Source: Burkholderiaceae bacterium (GTDB lineage: Bacteria; Pseudomonadota; Gammaproteobacteria; Burkholderiales; Burkholderiaceae_E). Taken from it: DNA of 64,000 nucleotides. The notes below the pieces were generated by a model, which was not told the origin of the DNA, made no database searches, and saw only the letters and a program-made list of their open reading frames with translations. The translations under genes were made by a program, and so were the position numbers. The stretch lies in the NCBI GenBank assembly GCA_016710525.1, contig JADJVQ010000028.1, positions 31,261 to 95,260 of the forward strand, written 5' to 3'. Below, in pieces: positions 6,900 through 16,344 of the stretch. Position 1 is the first letter of the stretch. Each line of letters opens with the position of its first letter.

Positions 6900-8904
6900 T
6901 GACCCGGTCCTCGACGTGGGGTGGCGGTGGCTCGTGCCCCCCGCTCATCGGCATCGTATCGTGAACCGCCAGCGATGCCGGCGAATACACCATCACGGGT
7001 TCATTGCGACCTGCGACCTGGGCCTTGCCAAGGGCGACGAACCGGTGGCCACGCGCCAGTTCGACCGTCGTTTCGCCGACGATGATCGCGGCGTCGTAGT
7101 GCTTGGTGAGCGCCTCGAATCGCGACGCGAGATTGACCGCATCGCCGATCACCGTGTACGTGCGGCGCAATCGCGAACCCATGTCGCCGACCCGCACTTC
7201 GCCGGTGTTGATGCCGATTCCCACCCGCATCAGCGGCAGCCCCTTCTCTTCGAAGCCGCGATTCAGGCGCTGGACTTCCTCGAGCATCGACAGCGCCGCG
7301 GCCACCGCATGATCGGCATGCTGCGCATCGTCCAGCGGCGCCCCCCAGAACGCCATCACCGCATCGCCGATGTACTTGTCGACCGTACCGCCGTAGCGGT
7401 GCACCACCTCGGTCATGCCGGTCAGGAAGGCATTGATGTATTCGCGCAGCCGTTCCGGCGGCATGGTTTCGGCGATCCGCGTAAAGCCGCGGATGTCGAC
7501 GAACAGAATCGTCAGTTCGCGGTTCTCGCTGCCCACGAGCGCGAATCGCGCCGGGTCGCGGACCATCCGCTCGACCAGCGCGGGCGAGACGTATTCGCCG
7601 AACAGCGCCGCCACCGCGCGACGCTTGCGCCCCTCGACGAAATAGCCCACGGTCAGATTGAGCAGCAGCAGCGCGACCACCAGCGCGAGCGCGGCCGAGA
7701 CCGGCATCGCCAGTCCCAAGTTGTTCCAGGCGATCGTCGCACTGCCCCACAGCGTGATCGCCGCGACCAGGCTCAAGGTCACCGCGCCCAGCGCACCGAG
7801 TGCCGGCAATCCGAGCGCCAGCAGTCCGCCGATCACCCCCGCGGCGAGCGCACCCAAGGCCGCGGACACGTCCGAGCGGCTCTTGAGCAGCGCGCCGCCG
7901 GCCTTGGCCTGTTCAACCGACGCGAGGGCGGCCGAGATCATCGTCGCGTGGATCTCAACGCCGGGGAAGGCCGCGCGCAGCGGAGTCGCGCGCAGATCCG
8001 TCAGGCCCGGCGCCGAGGTGCCGATCAGGACGATCCGGTCCTTGAAGCGGGACCAGTCCGCTCGCCCCTCGAGCACATCGGCGGCCGGCACGTAAGCGAA
8101 GCGCGGCGCGGGTCCGCGACTGTCCGCGACCCTCCCGGCGAATGGCACCAGCGCCGTCAGCGCATCGGACAGGGGCAGGCGCAGCGATCCCCGCGCGCCG
8201 CGCAGGCTCAGGGCATCCGCGCTGAGCTGCAGGCTGGCCGAGCCCAGCCACTGGCGCAGGACCGCGACCGCAAACGACTCGTAGAGCCCGCCGCGAAACT
8301 CGGCCAGCAGCGGCAGGGCCCGCACCGTGCCATCGCCGTCGATCAGCGGGTTGAAGAACCCCCCGCCGGCCGCGGCTTCCTGCAGCGAAACCAGATTGGC
8401 GCCGAAACCGTCCCACGCGGTGATCCCGATGCCCAGTCCGGCCAGCGCCTGGCTGCTGAGCACGGGCGCAGGCAGCGCACCGCTGGTCCGCCCGCCGCGA
8501 TCGGAAGTGAAGTAGTAGCCCAGCACCACGGGGTGGCCGCGCAATCGTTGCGCAAGCGCCGCGTCTTCATCGGCCTCGCGCTGCGGCTCGGCGAAGACGA
8601 TGTCGATGCCGACCACCGCGGCGCCGCCACGCTCGACCAGCGAACTTGCGAGCTCGCCCATCCGGCTGCGGTCCCAGGGCCAGCGCCCCATGCGCGCGAT
8701 GCTCGCTTCGTCGATATCGACAATGACGACCCGATCGTCGGGGGTCGATGATGCGAGCCGCAGCCGGGTGTCGTAGATCGACTGATCCAGCGTCTGGACG
8801 AGCGCGACCGGCACGACGTCGAATGCGCACAGCGCCGCCACCGAGGTGAGTGCGAGCCCCAGCAGGCGGCGCCGCACACGGCTGAGCAGACGGGCGGCCA
8901 CCAT
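6874..8904 (-). CDS. CHASE2-domain class III adenylate/guanylate cyclase
   Basis: This 676-residue membrane enzyme has an N-terminal signal-anchor helix (about residues 12-30) and a large extracytoplasmic CHASE2 sensor (about 35-330). A cluster of three hydrophobic helices follows (about 345-425), then a C-terminal cyclase catalytic domain. The catalytic domain has the metal-binding FVDIRGFT near residue 470, DKYIGDAVMAFWG near 510 and YTVIGDAVN near 585. It should convert ATP (or GTP) to the cyclic nucleotide in response to an external signal. It lies 13 bp after the FHA gene and overlaps the phosphodiesterase gene. Adenylate specificity is inferred from family, not shown. Confidence 0.9.
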   Translation of the reverse strand: MVAARLLSRVRRRLLGLALTSVAALCAFDVVPVALVQTLDQSIYDTRLRLASSTPDDRVVIVDIDEASIARMGRWPWDRSRMGELASSLVERGGAAVVGIDIVFAEPQREADEDAALAQRLRGHPVVLGYYFTSDRGGRTSGALPAPVLSSQALAGLGIGITAWDGFGANLVSLQEAAAGGGFFNPLIDGDGTVRALPLLAEFRGGLYESFAVAVLRQWLGSASLQLSADALSLRGARGSLRLPLSDALTALVPFAGRVADSRGPAPRFAYVPAADVLEGRADWSRFKDRIVLIGTSAPGLTDLRATPLRAAFPGVEIHATMISAALASVEQAKAGGALLKSRSDVSAALGALAAGVIGGLLALGLPALGALGAVTLSLVAAITLWGSATIAWNNLGLAMPVSAALALVVALLLLNLTVGYFVEGRKRRAVAALFGEYVSPALVERMVRDPARFALVGSENRELTILFVDIRGFTRIAETMPPERLREYINAFLTGMTEVVHRYGGTVDKYIGDAVMAFWGAPLDDAQHADHAVAAALSMLEEVQRLNRGFEEKGLPLMRVGIGINTGEVRVGDMGSRLRRTYTVIGDAVNLASRFEALTKHYDAAIIVGETTVELARGHRFVALGKAQVAGRNEPVMVYSPASLAVHDTMPMSGGHEPPPPHVEDRVNAGARIGM

Positions 8905-8917
8905 CGACAGGCGATCG

Positions 8918-9532
8918 TCAGGCCTGCTGGACGCGGAACCGGATCATCGTCCCCGACAGTTCGATCAGGTCGCCGTCAGCCAGCAGCCGCGAAGTCAGCC
9001 CGATCGATTCGCCATTGACCAGCGGAAAGGCCAGGCCCTCGAGATGGGTGATGAAGTAGCCATTCTTGCGCCGAGACACCACCGCCACATGGCCCGATCC
9101 ATGAACCGAGACGATCGGCCGGTCCAATACCACGGTCTGACCCACAGGTGCATGGTTCAGGTATTCGAGATTCGCGGGGCCCAGCGGGGTCTCGCTGTCC
9201 GGATCAGGCGCGCGGCGCTCCATCATGAACCGAAGCCGGTAGACCCCGATCTCGATCAGGTCGCCGTGGACCAGAAGATGTTCGGCGATCGGCCGCCCGT
9301 TCACGAGCGTGCCGTTGCGGCTGCGCAGATCGCGCACCACGAAGTCGGTGCCCCGGCCCTGGATCAGCGCATGCTCGCCGCTGACGGTGAGATCGTCCAG
9401 CGCAATGTCGTTGTACGGGCGGCGACCGACCGAGATCGATTCCTTGATGATCGGGATACTGCGAAGCAGCAGGTCGCCGGCGCTGAGCACCAGCTTGGCG
9501 GCCACGGTCTTTTCGTGATGCTGCATGGTCAT
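8918..9532 (-). CDS. FHA-domain protein, two tandem FHA domains
   Basis: This 204-residue soluble protein has two FHA domains. The first (about residues 30-100) has the phosphothreonine-binding residues: GR at 36-37, SxxH at 51-54 and NG at 73-74. The second (about 135-200) keeps the strands and a VNG turn but lacks the usual SxxH set, so it is probably degenerate. FHA domains read threonine phosphorylation. Here the gene lies between a PP2C phosphatase and a cyclase. No Ser/Thr kinase is visible in the window, so the writer of the mark must be elsewhere. Confidence 0.9.
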   Translation of the reverse strand: MTMQHHEKTVAAKLVLSAGDLLLRSIPIIKESISVGRRPYNDIALDDLTVSGEHALIQGRGTDFVVRDLRSRNGTLVNGRPIAEHLLVHGDLIEIGVYRLRFMMERRAPDPDSETPLGPANLEYLNHAPVGQTVVLDRPIVSVHGSGHVAVVSRRKNGYFITHLEGLAFPLVNGESIGLTSRLLADGDLIELSGTMIRFRVQQA

Positions 9533-9626
9533 CAGATCAGCGGTTCGTTTCGCACATGGGAAAGCTGGCCCCGCCGCGACCTGATCGCGGGACGGGCTGG
9601 GTTGCGCGCGGCGAGGACCCGCCGCC

Positions 9627-10451
9627 TCACTTGCGAGAGGCCGGCAGGCCGGGAACTTTCAAGACGAGCGCGGTCACGTTATCGAAACCGCCCTGCGCCA
9701 GTGCCCGGTCGACCAGGTCTTGGGCGAGTTCGGCCGAACCCGCGTCACGCGACAGAATCCGGACGATCTGCTCATCAGCCACCATGTCGGTCAGGCCGTC
9801 TGAACACAGCAGCAGGCGGTCGCCGCCGGCGAGTTCGAACTCGCCGTAGTCGGGCTGAACCGTCGGCTCGACACCGAGCGCGCGGGTCAGCACACCCCGC
9901 ATCGAGGATTGGCGCGCCTGATCGGGATCCGACAAACCGGCATCGATCATCGCCTGCCCGACCGAGTGGTCCCGGGTGAGCTGATACAGGCGCCCGGCCC
10001 GCAACAGATAGATGCGCGAGTCGCCAACGTGCGAGAAGCGCAGCGCGCTTCCGCAGATCCAGGCCACCGCCAGTGTCGTTCCCATGCCCAGGCATTCCGG
10101 GCGCCGCGCCGCAGCCGCCAGGATGGCCGCATTCGCCGCGTGCACGGCGCGGGCGAGCTGATCGTGCGGTTGATGGGTGTCATCACCGAAGATTTCGTCG
10201 GCCAGGGCCCGTGCGACCGAGTCGACGGCTATGGCACTGGCCACCTCGCCCGCGTTGTAGCCCCCCATGCCATCGGCCAGCACGATCAGGCCGATTCCGG
10301 GATCGATCCGCCAGGCATCCTCGTTGTGGGTTCGACTTCGGCCAGCATCCGACAGCCCGGCCCATTCGCCAGGCAGCAGGGACCCGGAAGGCGCATCGTC
10401 GGCCGTGCTGGCCGCCGAGCGGGTGTGGAGGTGGAGGGCACTATCGGTCAT
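9627..10451 (-). CDS. PP2C-family serine/threonine protein phosphatase
   Basis: This 274-residue protein carries the PP2C/Stp1 motifs in order: a conserved acidic residue in HNED (42-45), DGMGG (60-64), a central FSHVGDSRIY strand, CSDGLTD and C-terminal GGFDNVT. These aspartates bind the two catalytic metals. It is a soluble phosphatase and is the first gene of the PP2C-FHA-cyclase-phosphodiesterase unit. A 94-bp gap follows before the FHA gene, which could hold a secondary promoter. Its upstream region carries a 10-bp tandem repeat. Confidence 0.92.
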   Translation of the reverse strand: MTDSALHLHTRSAASTADDAPSGSLLPGEWAGLSDAGRSRTHNEDAWRIDPGIGLIVLADGMGGYNAGEVASAIAVDSVARALADEIFGDDTHQPHDQLARAVHAANAAILAAAARRPECLGMGTTLAVAWICGSALRFSHVGDSRIYLLRAGRLYQLTRDHSVGQAMIDAGLSDPDQARQSSMRGVLTRALGVEPTVQPDYGEFELAGGDRLLLCSDGLTDMVADEQIVRILSRDAGSAELAQDLVDRALAQGGFDNVTALVLKVPGLPASRK

Positions 10452-10606
10452 GAGCCCACTCTAGAACCGACTGCACCCGCCCCTAAGGAACAATTTCATG
10501 AACGGCCAGATGACCCCGCCGAGCGGTGCGGGGCGGGCCGGGACGTCGCGGAGCCGCTACCCCGGACGGCGGACAGGCGATCCTGCGAGCATGCGGGCCG
10601 CCCCGG

Positions 10607-10656
10607 GGCTCCATGAGGCTCCATGAGGCTCCATGAGGCTCCATGAGGCTCCAGAG
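10607..10656. repeat. 10-bp direct tandem repeat (GGCTCCATGA x4 plus a degenerate copy)
   Basis: Four perfect head-to-tail copies of GGCTCCATGA (10607-10646) are followed by an imperfect fifth. Looser GGCTCC echoes continue to about 10690. It lies in the 328-bp gap between terC and the phosphatase gene. Short overlapping reading frames through it are repetitive and not credible as genes, so I see it as noncoding. Nothing else recognisable is in this gap. Confidence 0.9.
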
Positions 10657-10779
10657 GCTCGGGGCTCCGGGCCTGAGGCTCCAGGGCGCTTGGGGGCGCA
10701 CAGACGCGCCTGGGTGCGCGCGCCACCCACCACGGGCCGGACCTCGCCCGTTAGCGCGCTCCCCCCACGAACGGCGCGG

Positions 10780-11502
10780 TCAGTGGGCGCGGGCGTGGTG
10801 CGCCATGGCGGCCTTCTTTCGGCTGAGCATGACCCAGCCGATGAGGAGCACCAGAACGATTCCGGCCAGGCCGAAGGTGATCGGCAGCTTGGCCGCCGGC
10901 AGGCCCACATTGCCGGCCATTGCAATCAGCGTGTCCTTGACCGCCGGATCGTCGACCACGATCTCGCCGGCGATGAAACCCAGCAGGCCGGCGCCCAGCC
11001 ATACCACGACCGGGAACCGTTCGATCACCTTCAGCAGCAGCGTGCTGCCGAAGATCACCAGCGGGATGGACATGGCCAGACCGATGATCAGCAGCGTGGT
11101 GTCGCCCTTGGCCGCCGCGGCCACCGCGATGACGTTGTCCAGGCTCATCACAAGGTCGGCGATCAGGATGGTGCGCACCGCAGCCACCATGCCACCGGCT
11201 TCTTTGCCCTCGTGCTCGCCTTCGTCCTCAGGGAGCAGGAGAGTGACACCGATGTAGATCAGCAGCACCGCACCAATCAGCTTCAGCCAGGGCAGCTGCA
11301 GCAGCTGCGCCGCCACCAGGGTGAGGACGATCCGCATCGCGATTGCCGCGCCCGAGCCGATCAGGATCGCCTGTTTCTGCTGCTTGGGCGGAAGCGAGCG
11401 CGCCGCCAGCGCAATGACCACGGCGTTGTCGCCGGACAGCAGGATGTTGACCCAGATGATCTGGCCAAGGGCCAGCCAAAAGGCGGTAGAGCCGAATTCC
11501 AT
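10780..11502 (-). CDS. TerC/YjbE-family integral membrane protein
   Basis: This 240-residue protein has about seven hydrophobic helices. It carries the two conserved TerC acidic motifs inside membrane segments, LLSGDNAVVIALA near residue 25 and VMSLDNVIAVA near residue 115. The TerC family is linked to metal (especially manganese) export and tellurite resistance; the exact substrate here is unknown. Start 11502 gives MEFGSTAFWL and fits the family. The longer frame upstream to 11736 has no membrane or domain features. The loop with EDEGEHEGKE is acidic and cytoplasmic. Confidence 0.88.
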   Translation of the reverse strand: MEFGSTAFWLALGQIIWVNILLSGDNAVVIALAARSLPPKQQKQAILIGSGAAIAMRIVLTLVAAQLLQLPWLKLIGAVLLIYIGVTLLLPEDEGEHEGKEAGGMVAAVRTILIADLVMSLDNVIAVAAAAKGDTTLLIIGLAMSIPLVIFGSTLLLKVIERFPVVVWLGAGLLGFIAGEIVVDDPAVKDTLIAMAGNVGLPAAKLPITFGLAGIVLVLLIGWVMLSRKKAAMAHHARAH

Positions 11503-11719
11503 TGTGTCTCCTAGAACTGCCGCGGGCGCGAACGGCCATCTGTCTGCATGGCGCCTGGAAAGGGGGGCATTGTGCTTCGAAAGCGGGGGTTTGGGTAGTG
11601 CGGGCGGCCGTGGCCATTGCCGAAAACCGGTGAAATCAGACAGGGGCTGCGCAAGCCGGCCTATCGCCTGGGGAATCTGCCGGGCGTCATGCGATCGCGG
11701 TATCGCGCGATCCGAGGGC

Positions 11720-11751
11720 AAAAAAAGGGGCCGCATCAGCGGCCCTTTTTC
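11720..11751 (-). terminator. Rho-independent terminator after sucD
   Basis: The stem GGGCCGC/GCGGCCC (4-nt loop) is flanked by A7 on one side and T5 on the other. It ends transcription of sucCD on the minus strand and could work in both directions. Confidence 0.85.
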
Positions 11752-11791
11752 GACGGCATGAACCCGGAATTCCTCCGGGCCGTTCAGCCGG

Positions 11792-12685
11792 TCAGAGCAA
11801 GCCCTTCATCAGCCTGGCCATCTCCGAGGGATTGCGGGTCACGGTAAATCCGCACTCTTCCATCACGGCCAGCTTCGCATCCGCGGTATCGGCACCACCC
11901 GAAATCAGCGCGCCGGCATGCCCCATGCGCTTGCCGGCGGGCGCGGTCACGCCGGCTATGAAGCCCACCAGCGGCTTTTTCATGTGTTCCTTGGCCCAAC
12001 GCGCCGCGATGGCCTCATCCGGTCCGCCGATTTCGCCGATCATGATCACGCCGTCGGTATCGGGATCATCATTGAACATCTGCAGCACGTCGATGTGCTT
12101 CAGACCATTGATCGGGTCGCCGCCGATGCCCACCGCACTGGATTGGCCCATGCCCAGTTCGGTCACCTGCGCCACCGCTTCATAGGTCAGCGTGCCGGAT
12201 CGAGAAACCACCCCGATCCTCCCCTTGCGGTGGATGTGGCCGGGCATGATCCCGATCTTGATCTCGTCGGGCGTGATCAGTCCCGGACAGTTCGGTCCAA
12301 GCAAGACGGTCTTCTTGCCGCCGGCGGCTTCCTTGGCCTTCATGCGGTTGCGCACTTCCAGCATGTCGCGCACCGGAATGCCTTCGGTGATGCAGATCAC
12401 CAGGTCCAGATCGGCTTCGATCGCCTCCCAGATGGCGGCCGCCGCGCCGGGGGGCGGCACGTAGATCACCGACACAGTCGCGCCGGTCGCCTTCGCGGCT
12501 TGACCGGCGGTCGCGAAGATAGGGATGCCCTCGAAGTCCTCGCCCGCCTTCTTGGGATTGACTCCGGCCACGAAGCACTGCTTGCCGTTGGCGTAGTCTC
12601 GGCACATCCGCGTGTGGAACTGACCGGTCTTGCCGGTGATGCCCTGCGTGATGACCTTGGTGTCCTTGTTGATCAGGATAGCCAT
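11792..12685 (-). CDS. sucD: Succinyl-CoA synthetase (ADP-forming), alpha subunit
   Basis: This 297-residue protein starts MAILINKDTKVI and has the CoA-binding Rossmann half with TGKTGQFHT. The active-site phosphohistidine is in the C-terminal MGHAGALISGG loop. With SucC it makes ATP from succinyl-CoA in the TCA cycle. The ATG at 12685 matches family length; a longer reading frame upstream overlaps sucC and is not needed. It lies 25 bp downstream of sucC and is followed by a strong terminator. Confidence 0.97.
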   Translation of the reverse strand: MAILINKDTKVITQGITGKTGQFHTRMCRDYANGKQCFVAGVNPKKAGEDFEGIPIFATAGQAAKATGATVSVIYVPPPGAAAAIWEAIEADLDLVICITEGIPVRDMLEVRNRMKAKEAAGGKKTVLLGPNCPGLITPDEIKIGIMPGHIHRKGRIGVVSRSGTLTYEAVAQVTELGMGQSSAVGIGGDPINGLKHIDVLQMFNDDPDTDGVIMIGEIGGPDEAIAARWAKEHMKKPLVGFIAGVTAPAGKRMGHAGALISGGADTADAKLAVMEECGFTVTRNPSEMARLMKGLL

Positions 12686-12710
12686 GTTTGATCTCCGGTA
12701 TGCGCGGGGC

Positions 12711-13877
12711 TTAGGCGGCGCTGGCGGCCGCGACCACCTTCTGGGCGGCCTCGGCCATGGTGTCGGCGGCAATGATGGGCAGGCCGGACTCGGCCAGCAT
12801 TTTCTTGCCGATGTCCTCGTTGGTGCCCTTCATGCGCACGACCAGCGGGACGGTCAGGCCCACCGAGCGCGACGCGGAGATCACACCCTCGGCAATCACA
12901 TCGCAGCGCATGATGCCGCCGAAGATGTTGACGAGGATGGCCTTGACCTTGCTGTTGCCCAGCATGATCTTGAAGGCCTCGGTCACCTTTTCGGTGGTGG
13001 CGCCACCGCCCACATCCAGGAAGTTCGCGGGCTCGCCGCCGAACAGCTTGATGGTGTCCATGGTGGCCATCGCCAAGCCGGCGCCGTTGACCAGGCAGCC
13101 GATGTTGCCGTCGAGCTGAATGTAGGCCAGGTCGTATTTGCTGGCTTCGATCTCGGCCGGATCCTCCTCGTCGAGGTCGCGCATCGCGACCAGCTCCGGG
13201 TGGCGAAACAAGGCATTCGGGTCGAAGTTGAACTTGGCGTCCAGCGCGACCACATCTCCGCTGCCGGTCAGGATCAGCGGATTGATTTCGGCCAGCGAAG
13301 CGTCGGTGTCCCAGTAGGCCTTGTACAGCGCCTGCAGCACGGCGCGCGCCTTGGGCACCGAGGTCTCGGGAATGCCAATGCCGCGCGCCAGGGTGTTGGC
13401 ATCGGCGTCGGTCAGTCCAGTGGCCGGATCGACAAAGACCTTGAGCAGTTTCTCAGGGGTGTGAGCGGCCACCTCTTCGATGTCCATGCCCCCTTCGCTG
13501 GAGGCCATCACGCAGACCCGCTGGGAGCCCCGGTCGGTGACGATTCCGACATAGAGTTCCTTCTTGATGTCGGCGCCCTCTTCGATCAGCAGCCGGCGCA
13601 CCGGCTGGCCCGCCGGGCCCGTCTGATGCGTGACCAGTTGCATGCCCAGGATCGCGCCGGCGAGCTGCTTGACCTCGGCCATCGACCGCGCCAGCTTCAC
13701 GCCGCCGCCCTTGCCGCGACCGCCGGCATGGATCTGCGCCTTGACCACCCAGACAGGCCCGCCGAGCGATTCTGCCGCCTTGACCGCCTCGTCGACGCTG
13801 AAGCATGGAATGCCCCGGGGCACCGGCACGCCGAAGCGTTTCAGGATCTCCTTGCCCTGATACTCATGAATCTTCAT
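12711..13877 (-). CDS. sucC: Succinyl-CoA synthetase, beta subunit
   Basis: This 388-residue protein starts [19 protein letters not shown], with an ATP-grasp domain over the first 240 residues. Conserved [10 protein letters not shown] near residue 53 and a C-terminal ligase domain with [11 protein letters not shown] complete it. It is the full-length partner of SucD. The pair forms a two-gene operon closed by the terminator at 11720. Confidence 0.97.
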   Translation of the reverse strand: MKIHEYQGKEILKRFGVPVPRGIPCFSVDEAVKAAESLGGPVWVVKAQIHAGGRGKGGGVKLARSMAEVKQLAGAILGMQLVTHQTGPAGQPVRRLLIEEGADIKKELYVGIVTDRGSQRVCVMASSEGGMDIEEVAAHTPEKLLKVFVDPATGLTDADANTLARGIGIPETSVPKARAVLQALYKAYWDTDASLAEINPLILTGSGDVVALDAKFNFDPNALFRHPELVAMRDLDEEDPAEIEASKYDLAYIQLDGNIGCLVNGAGLAMATMDTIKLFGGEPANFLDVGGGATTEKVTEAFKIMLGNSKVKAILVNIFGGIMRCDVIAEGVISASRSVGLTVPLVVRMKGTNEDIGKKMLAESGLPIIAADTMAEAAQKVVAAASAA

Positions 13878-14218
13878 GGGAAATCACCTCGAATTCGTAG
13901 AAAGCATGGCGGCCGCCAGGAAGCCACGGCCGGCACGGTTGCCGGATGCGGCCAGGACGGAGGTTGGTGCGGGGTACGCGCGTGAACGGCTTCAGGCAGG
14001 GGCGCACGGAACGACCGCGAATGGCGTGGCCGGATGCCGGGGCGGGGGCATGTCCGCCTGACGGCAAAGCCCCGGCCGGACGGCCAATCAGAGGGCAGAC
14101 GAGCGGCCAATGGCATGTTTTTTGGAATGGTGCGCCGCGGAAAACGCGGATGGTATCACGCGTTCTTTGGCCGGGTCCGTTGCTTTCGGAATGCTTTCGG
14201 AGCCGTCCCCGATACGAC
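13878..14218. other. Intergenic region between the chemoreceptor gene and sucC
   Basis: This 341-bp gap should hold the end of the chemoreceptor transcript and the sucC promoter on the minus strand. A short CCGCG/CGCGG inverted repeat lies around 14137-14151, followed by no clear T-run. I see no supported gene. Confidence 0.6.
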
Positions 14219-15640
14219 TCAGGCTGGCGTCGCATCCAGCTGAAACAAGGCGACCACTTCTTCGAGCTTGCGGGCCTGCTGGTCGAGGCTCATGGAGGCG
14301 GCGGCGGCCTGTTCGACCAGTGCGCTGTTCTGCTGGGTCGTGGCATCGATCTGTGCAACGCTTTGATTGACCTGCTCGACCGCGGCGCCCTGGCGTCCCG
14401 TCTGATCGCTGACGGTGCCAATCAGTTGAGTGACATCGGCCACCGATGACACGATTTCACGCATCGTGGCCCCGGCGGTCCCGACCAGTTCCACACTGCC
14501 TTGCACCTGTCGCACCGACTCCGCGATCAGGCCGCGGATCTCGGCGGATGCCCGAGCGCTGCGTTGCGCAAGTTCTCGCACTTCGGATGCCACCACGGCG
14601 AACCCGCGGCCCTGCTCTCCGGCACGAGCCGCTTCCACCGACGCGTTCAGAGCCAGGATATTGGTCTGGAAGGCGATCCCGTCGATTGCGCTGATGATGT
14701 CGGTCATCTTGCCCGCACTGGCTGACAATGCGGCCATTTTGTCAACGACCTGCTCGACCAGATTGCCCGCCGCCACCGTGGACTGCGACACCTCGAGGGA
14801 ACGGATGCTGGCTTTGCCGGCATCGTCCACGGTCTGGCGGATCGTTCGTGCCAGATCTTCCATGGCGTTGGCCACCTGCTGAACCGATTGGGCTTGCGCC
14901 TCCGTGCGGCGTGAAAGATCCTGATTGCCGGACGCGATTTCGCTCGCCGCCACCCCCACTTCGTGGCCCGCCTCCACCACATGGCGAACCGCCGAACTGA
15001 GCAGGGTTGTCGTCGTCTGGAAGTTTTGACCCAGCGGGGATTTTGGCGCGCTTCTCTGCCGCAGCCGAATTCGCCCGTCGTGGTTCAGGTCGCTCACCAT
15101 GTCGCCCACCTCGGCAGCCTGAACACTCTCGCGACGAAGCTGCAAGGCAAGGATGGCCAGAATCGCCGACTCGAGGACCACGTAGGTGGCATGGGTCAGC
15201 ACGATGACCAGCCCGGGCTTGGTAAAGCAGTAAACGCCGGCGTCGGCAATTTGCAGATAGTTGAACGACAGATGGTGGAGCGCAATCACCGCGGCGCCGG
15301 CCACGATCGGACGCCAGTCGCGATAGGCCAGCAGGAAGGCGAGCAGCACGAACACGCCAAAATGCAGCTCGCTCTGACCCATGGCCTGATGAATGTGCAG
15401 GCCGGTCATGGCCATCAGCGTGGCACCAGCGGCCAGCCGGGTGACCAGAGCGCCCGGCGCGCCGAGCGCCAGTGCTGTGAAGCCCAGCGCCAGGCCACCG
15501 CCGACGACCAGCGCTTCCCCCCAGGTACTGAACTGACTTGCCAACGCCAGAGACAAGGCAAACAGGCACCAGACCGTCAGCAGCATCAGGCGGTCGGCAC
15601 GGACGTAGACGGCTTGCAACGGAGATTTTTCTTGCGGCAT
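14219..15640 (-). CDS. Methyl-accepting chemotaxis protein with multi-span histidine-bearing membrane domain
   Basis: This 473-residue protein has about six hydrophobic helices (around residues 18-35, 43-61, 66-81, 93-106, 111-129 and 142-168) and no large periplasmic ligand domain. Histidines H82, H84, H93, H122 and H123 lie in or next to these helices. The rest is a signalling coiled coil. The conserved hairpin tip near residues 320-360 includes ALNASVEAARAGEQGRGFAVV. There is no obvious HAMP domain. It is a class of receptor seen in several proteobacteria, whose ligand I do not know. It stands alone, not beside che genes. Confidence 0.88.
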   Translation of the reverse strand: MPQEKSPLQAVYVRADRLMLLTVWCLFALSLALASQFSTWGEALVVGGGLALGFTALALGAPGALVTRLAAGATLMAMTGLHIHQAMGQSELHFGVFVLLAFLLAYRDWRPIVAGAAVIALHHLSFNYLQIADAGVYCFTKPGLVIVLTHATYVVLESAILAILALQLRRESVQAAEVGDMVSDLNHDGRIRLRQRSAPKSPLGQNFQTTTTLLSSAVRHVVEAGHEVGVAASEIASGNQDLSRRTEAQAQSVQQVANAMEDLARTIRQTVDDAGKASIRSLEVSQSTVAAGNLVEQVVDKMAALSASAGKMTDIISAIDGIAFQTNILALNASVEAARAGEQGRGFAVVASEVRELAQRSARASAEIRGLIAESVRQVQGSVELVGTAGATMREIVSSVADVTQLIGTVSDQTGRQGAAVEQVNQSVAQIDATTQQNSALVEQAAAASMSLDQQARKLEEVVALFQLDATPA

Positions 15641-15885
15641 GAGTGTCCCGATCTAACGCAATGCATTCGGAGTCAAGGGGTTTGGCAACCCGTATCCGAT
15701 ACAAAAAGTCTCAGGAGGACTATCGCTGGCGCGATCGCGATTGAATCAATGGAAATGCGCAGGAAATGGCCTGGAACCCGACGCTTGGTGGAAGCTGCGG
15801 GCAAGCCGACCTTGTCGCCTGTCGGAGGAGAGGTCGCCCGGCGGCCGGCACCAGGGGCTCGGACGCGGCTCCGCTTCGGCGGCTC

Positions 15886-16344
15886 TCAGTCTCTGGACGC
15901 CCTTAATCGCTTAAAAACGGCCGACACCGTCTCACCGGTGAATCCGCGTGCCACCAGGAACCGTTGCTGTCGCGCGCGTTCCGTCAGATCGGCCGGCGGC
16001 GTGCCAAAACGACGCTCCCAGGCAAGCCATGCCCGCTCCGCTTCGCCGGTCTTGAGTGCCTCGAGCATTGGCTGCTTCAGTTCGGGCGCGATCTTGTGCT
16101 CGGCCAGTTCTTGCTCGACCCGTCGGAGCCCGTACTTGGCCGAGCGCCGGCGCACCAGACTTTCGACAAACCGCTGACTGCTGAGGTGGCCGGCCTGCTC
16201 GAGCGCGTCGAGCACGTCTACCACCTCCTGCTCGTCACTCGCATGCGGCGCAAGCTTGCGGGCAAGTTCAAACCGGCTGTGCTCGCGGCGAGCCAGGTGG
16301 GCGAGTGCCCGGGCCCGCAGCGAAAGCGTGGCCGCGCGAATCAA
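15886..16344 (-). CDS. recX: RecX, regulator of RecA
   Basis: This is a 152-residue product if translation starts at the TTG at 16344, which overlaps the recA stop as TTGA. The frame stays open further upstream inside recA, but those codons have no RecX similarity. The body shows the RecX helical repeats: [19 protein letters not shown], a middle [15 protein letters not shown] and a C-terminal [17 protein letters not shown]. RecX binds and limits RecA filaments. The 4-bp overlap indicates translational coupling to recA and so shared SOS control. Confidence 0.85.
   Translation of the reverse strand: MIRAATLSLRARALAHLARREHSRFELARKLAPHASDEQEVVDVLDALEQAGHLSSQRFVESLVRRRSAKYGLRRVEQELAEHKIAPELKQPMLEALKTGEAERAWLAWERRFGTPPADLTERARQQRFLVARGFTGETVSAVFKRLRASRD

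Noticed and set aside
10483..10925. Short minus-strand frames with repeated WSLMEPHGA.
   Set aside because: The repetition is the product of the 10-bp DNA repeat read in frame. No start context or domain is present, and one frame overlaps terC.
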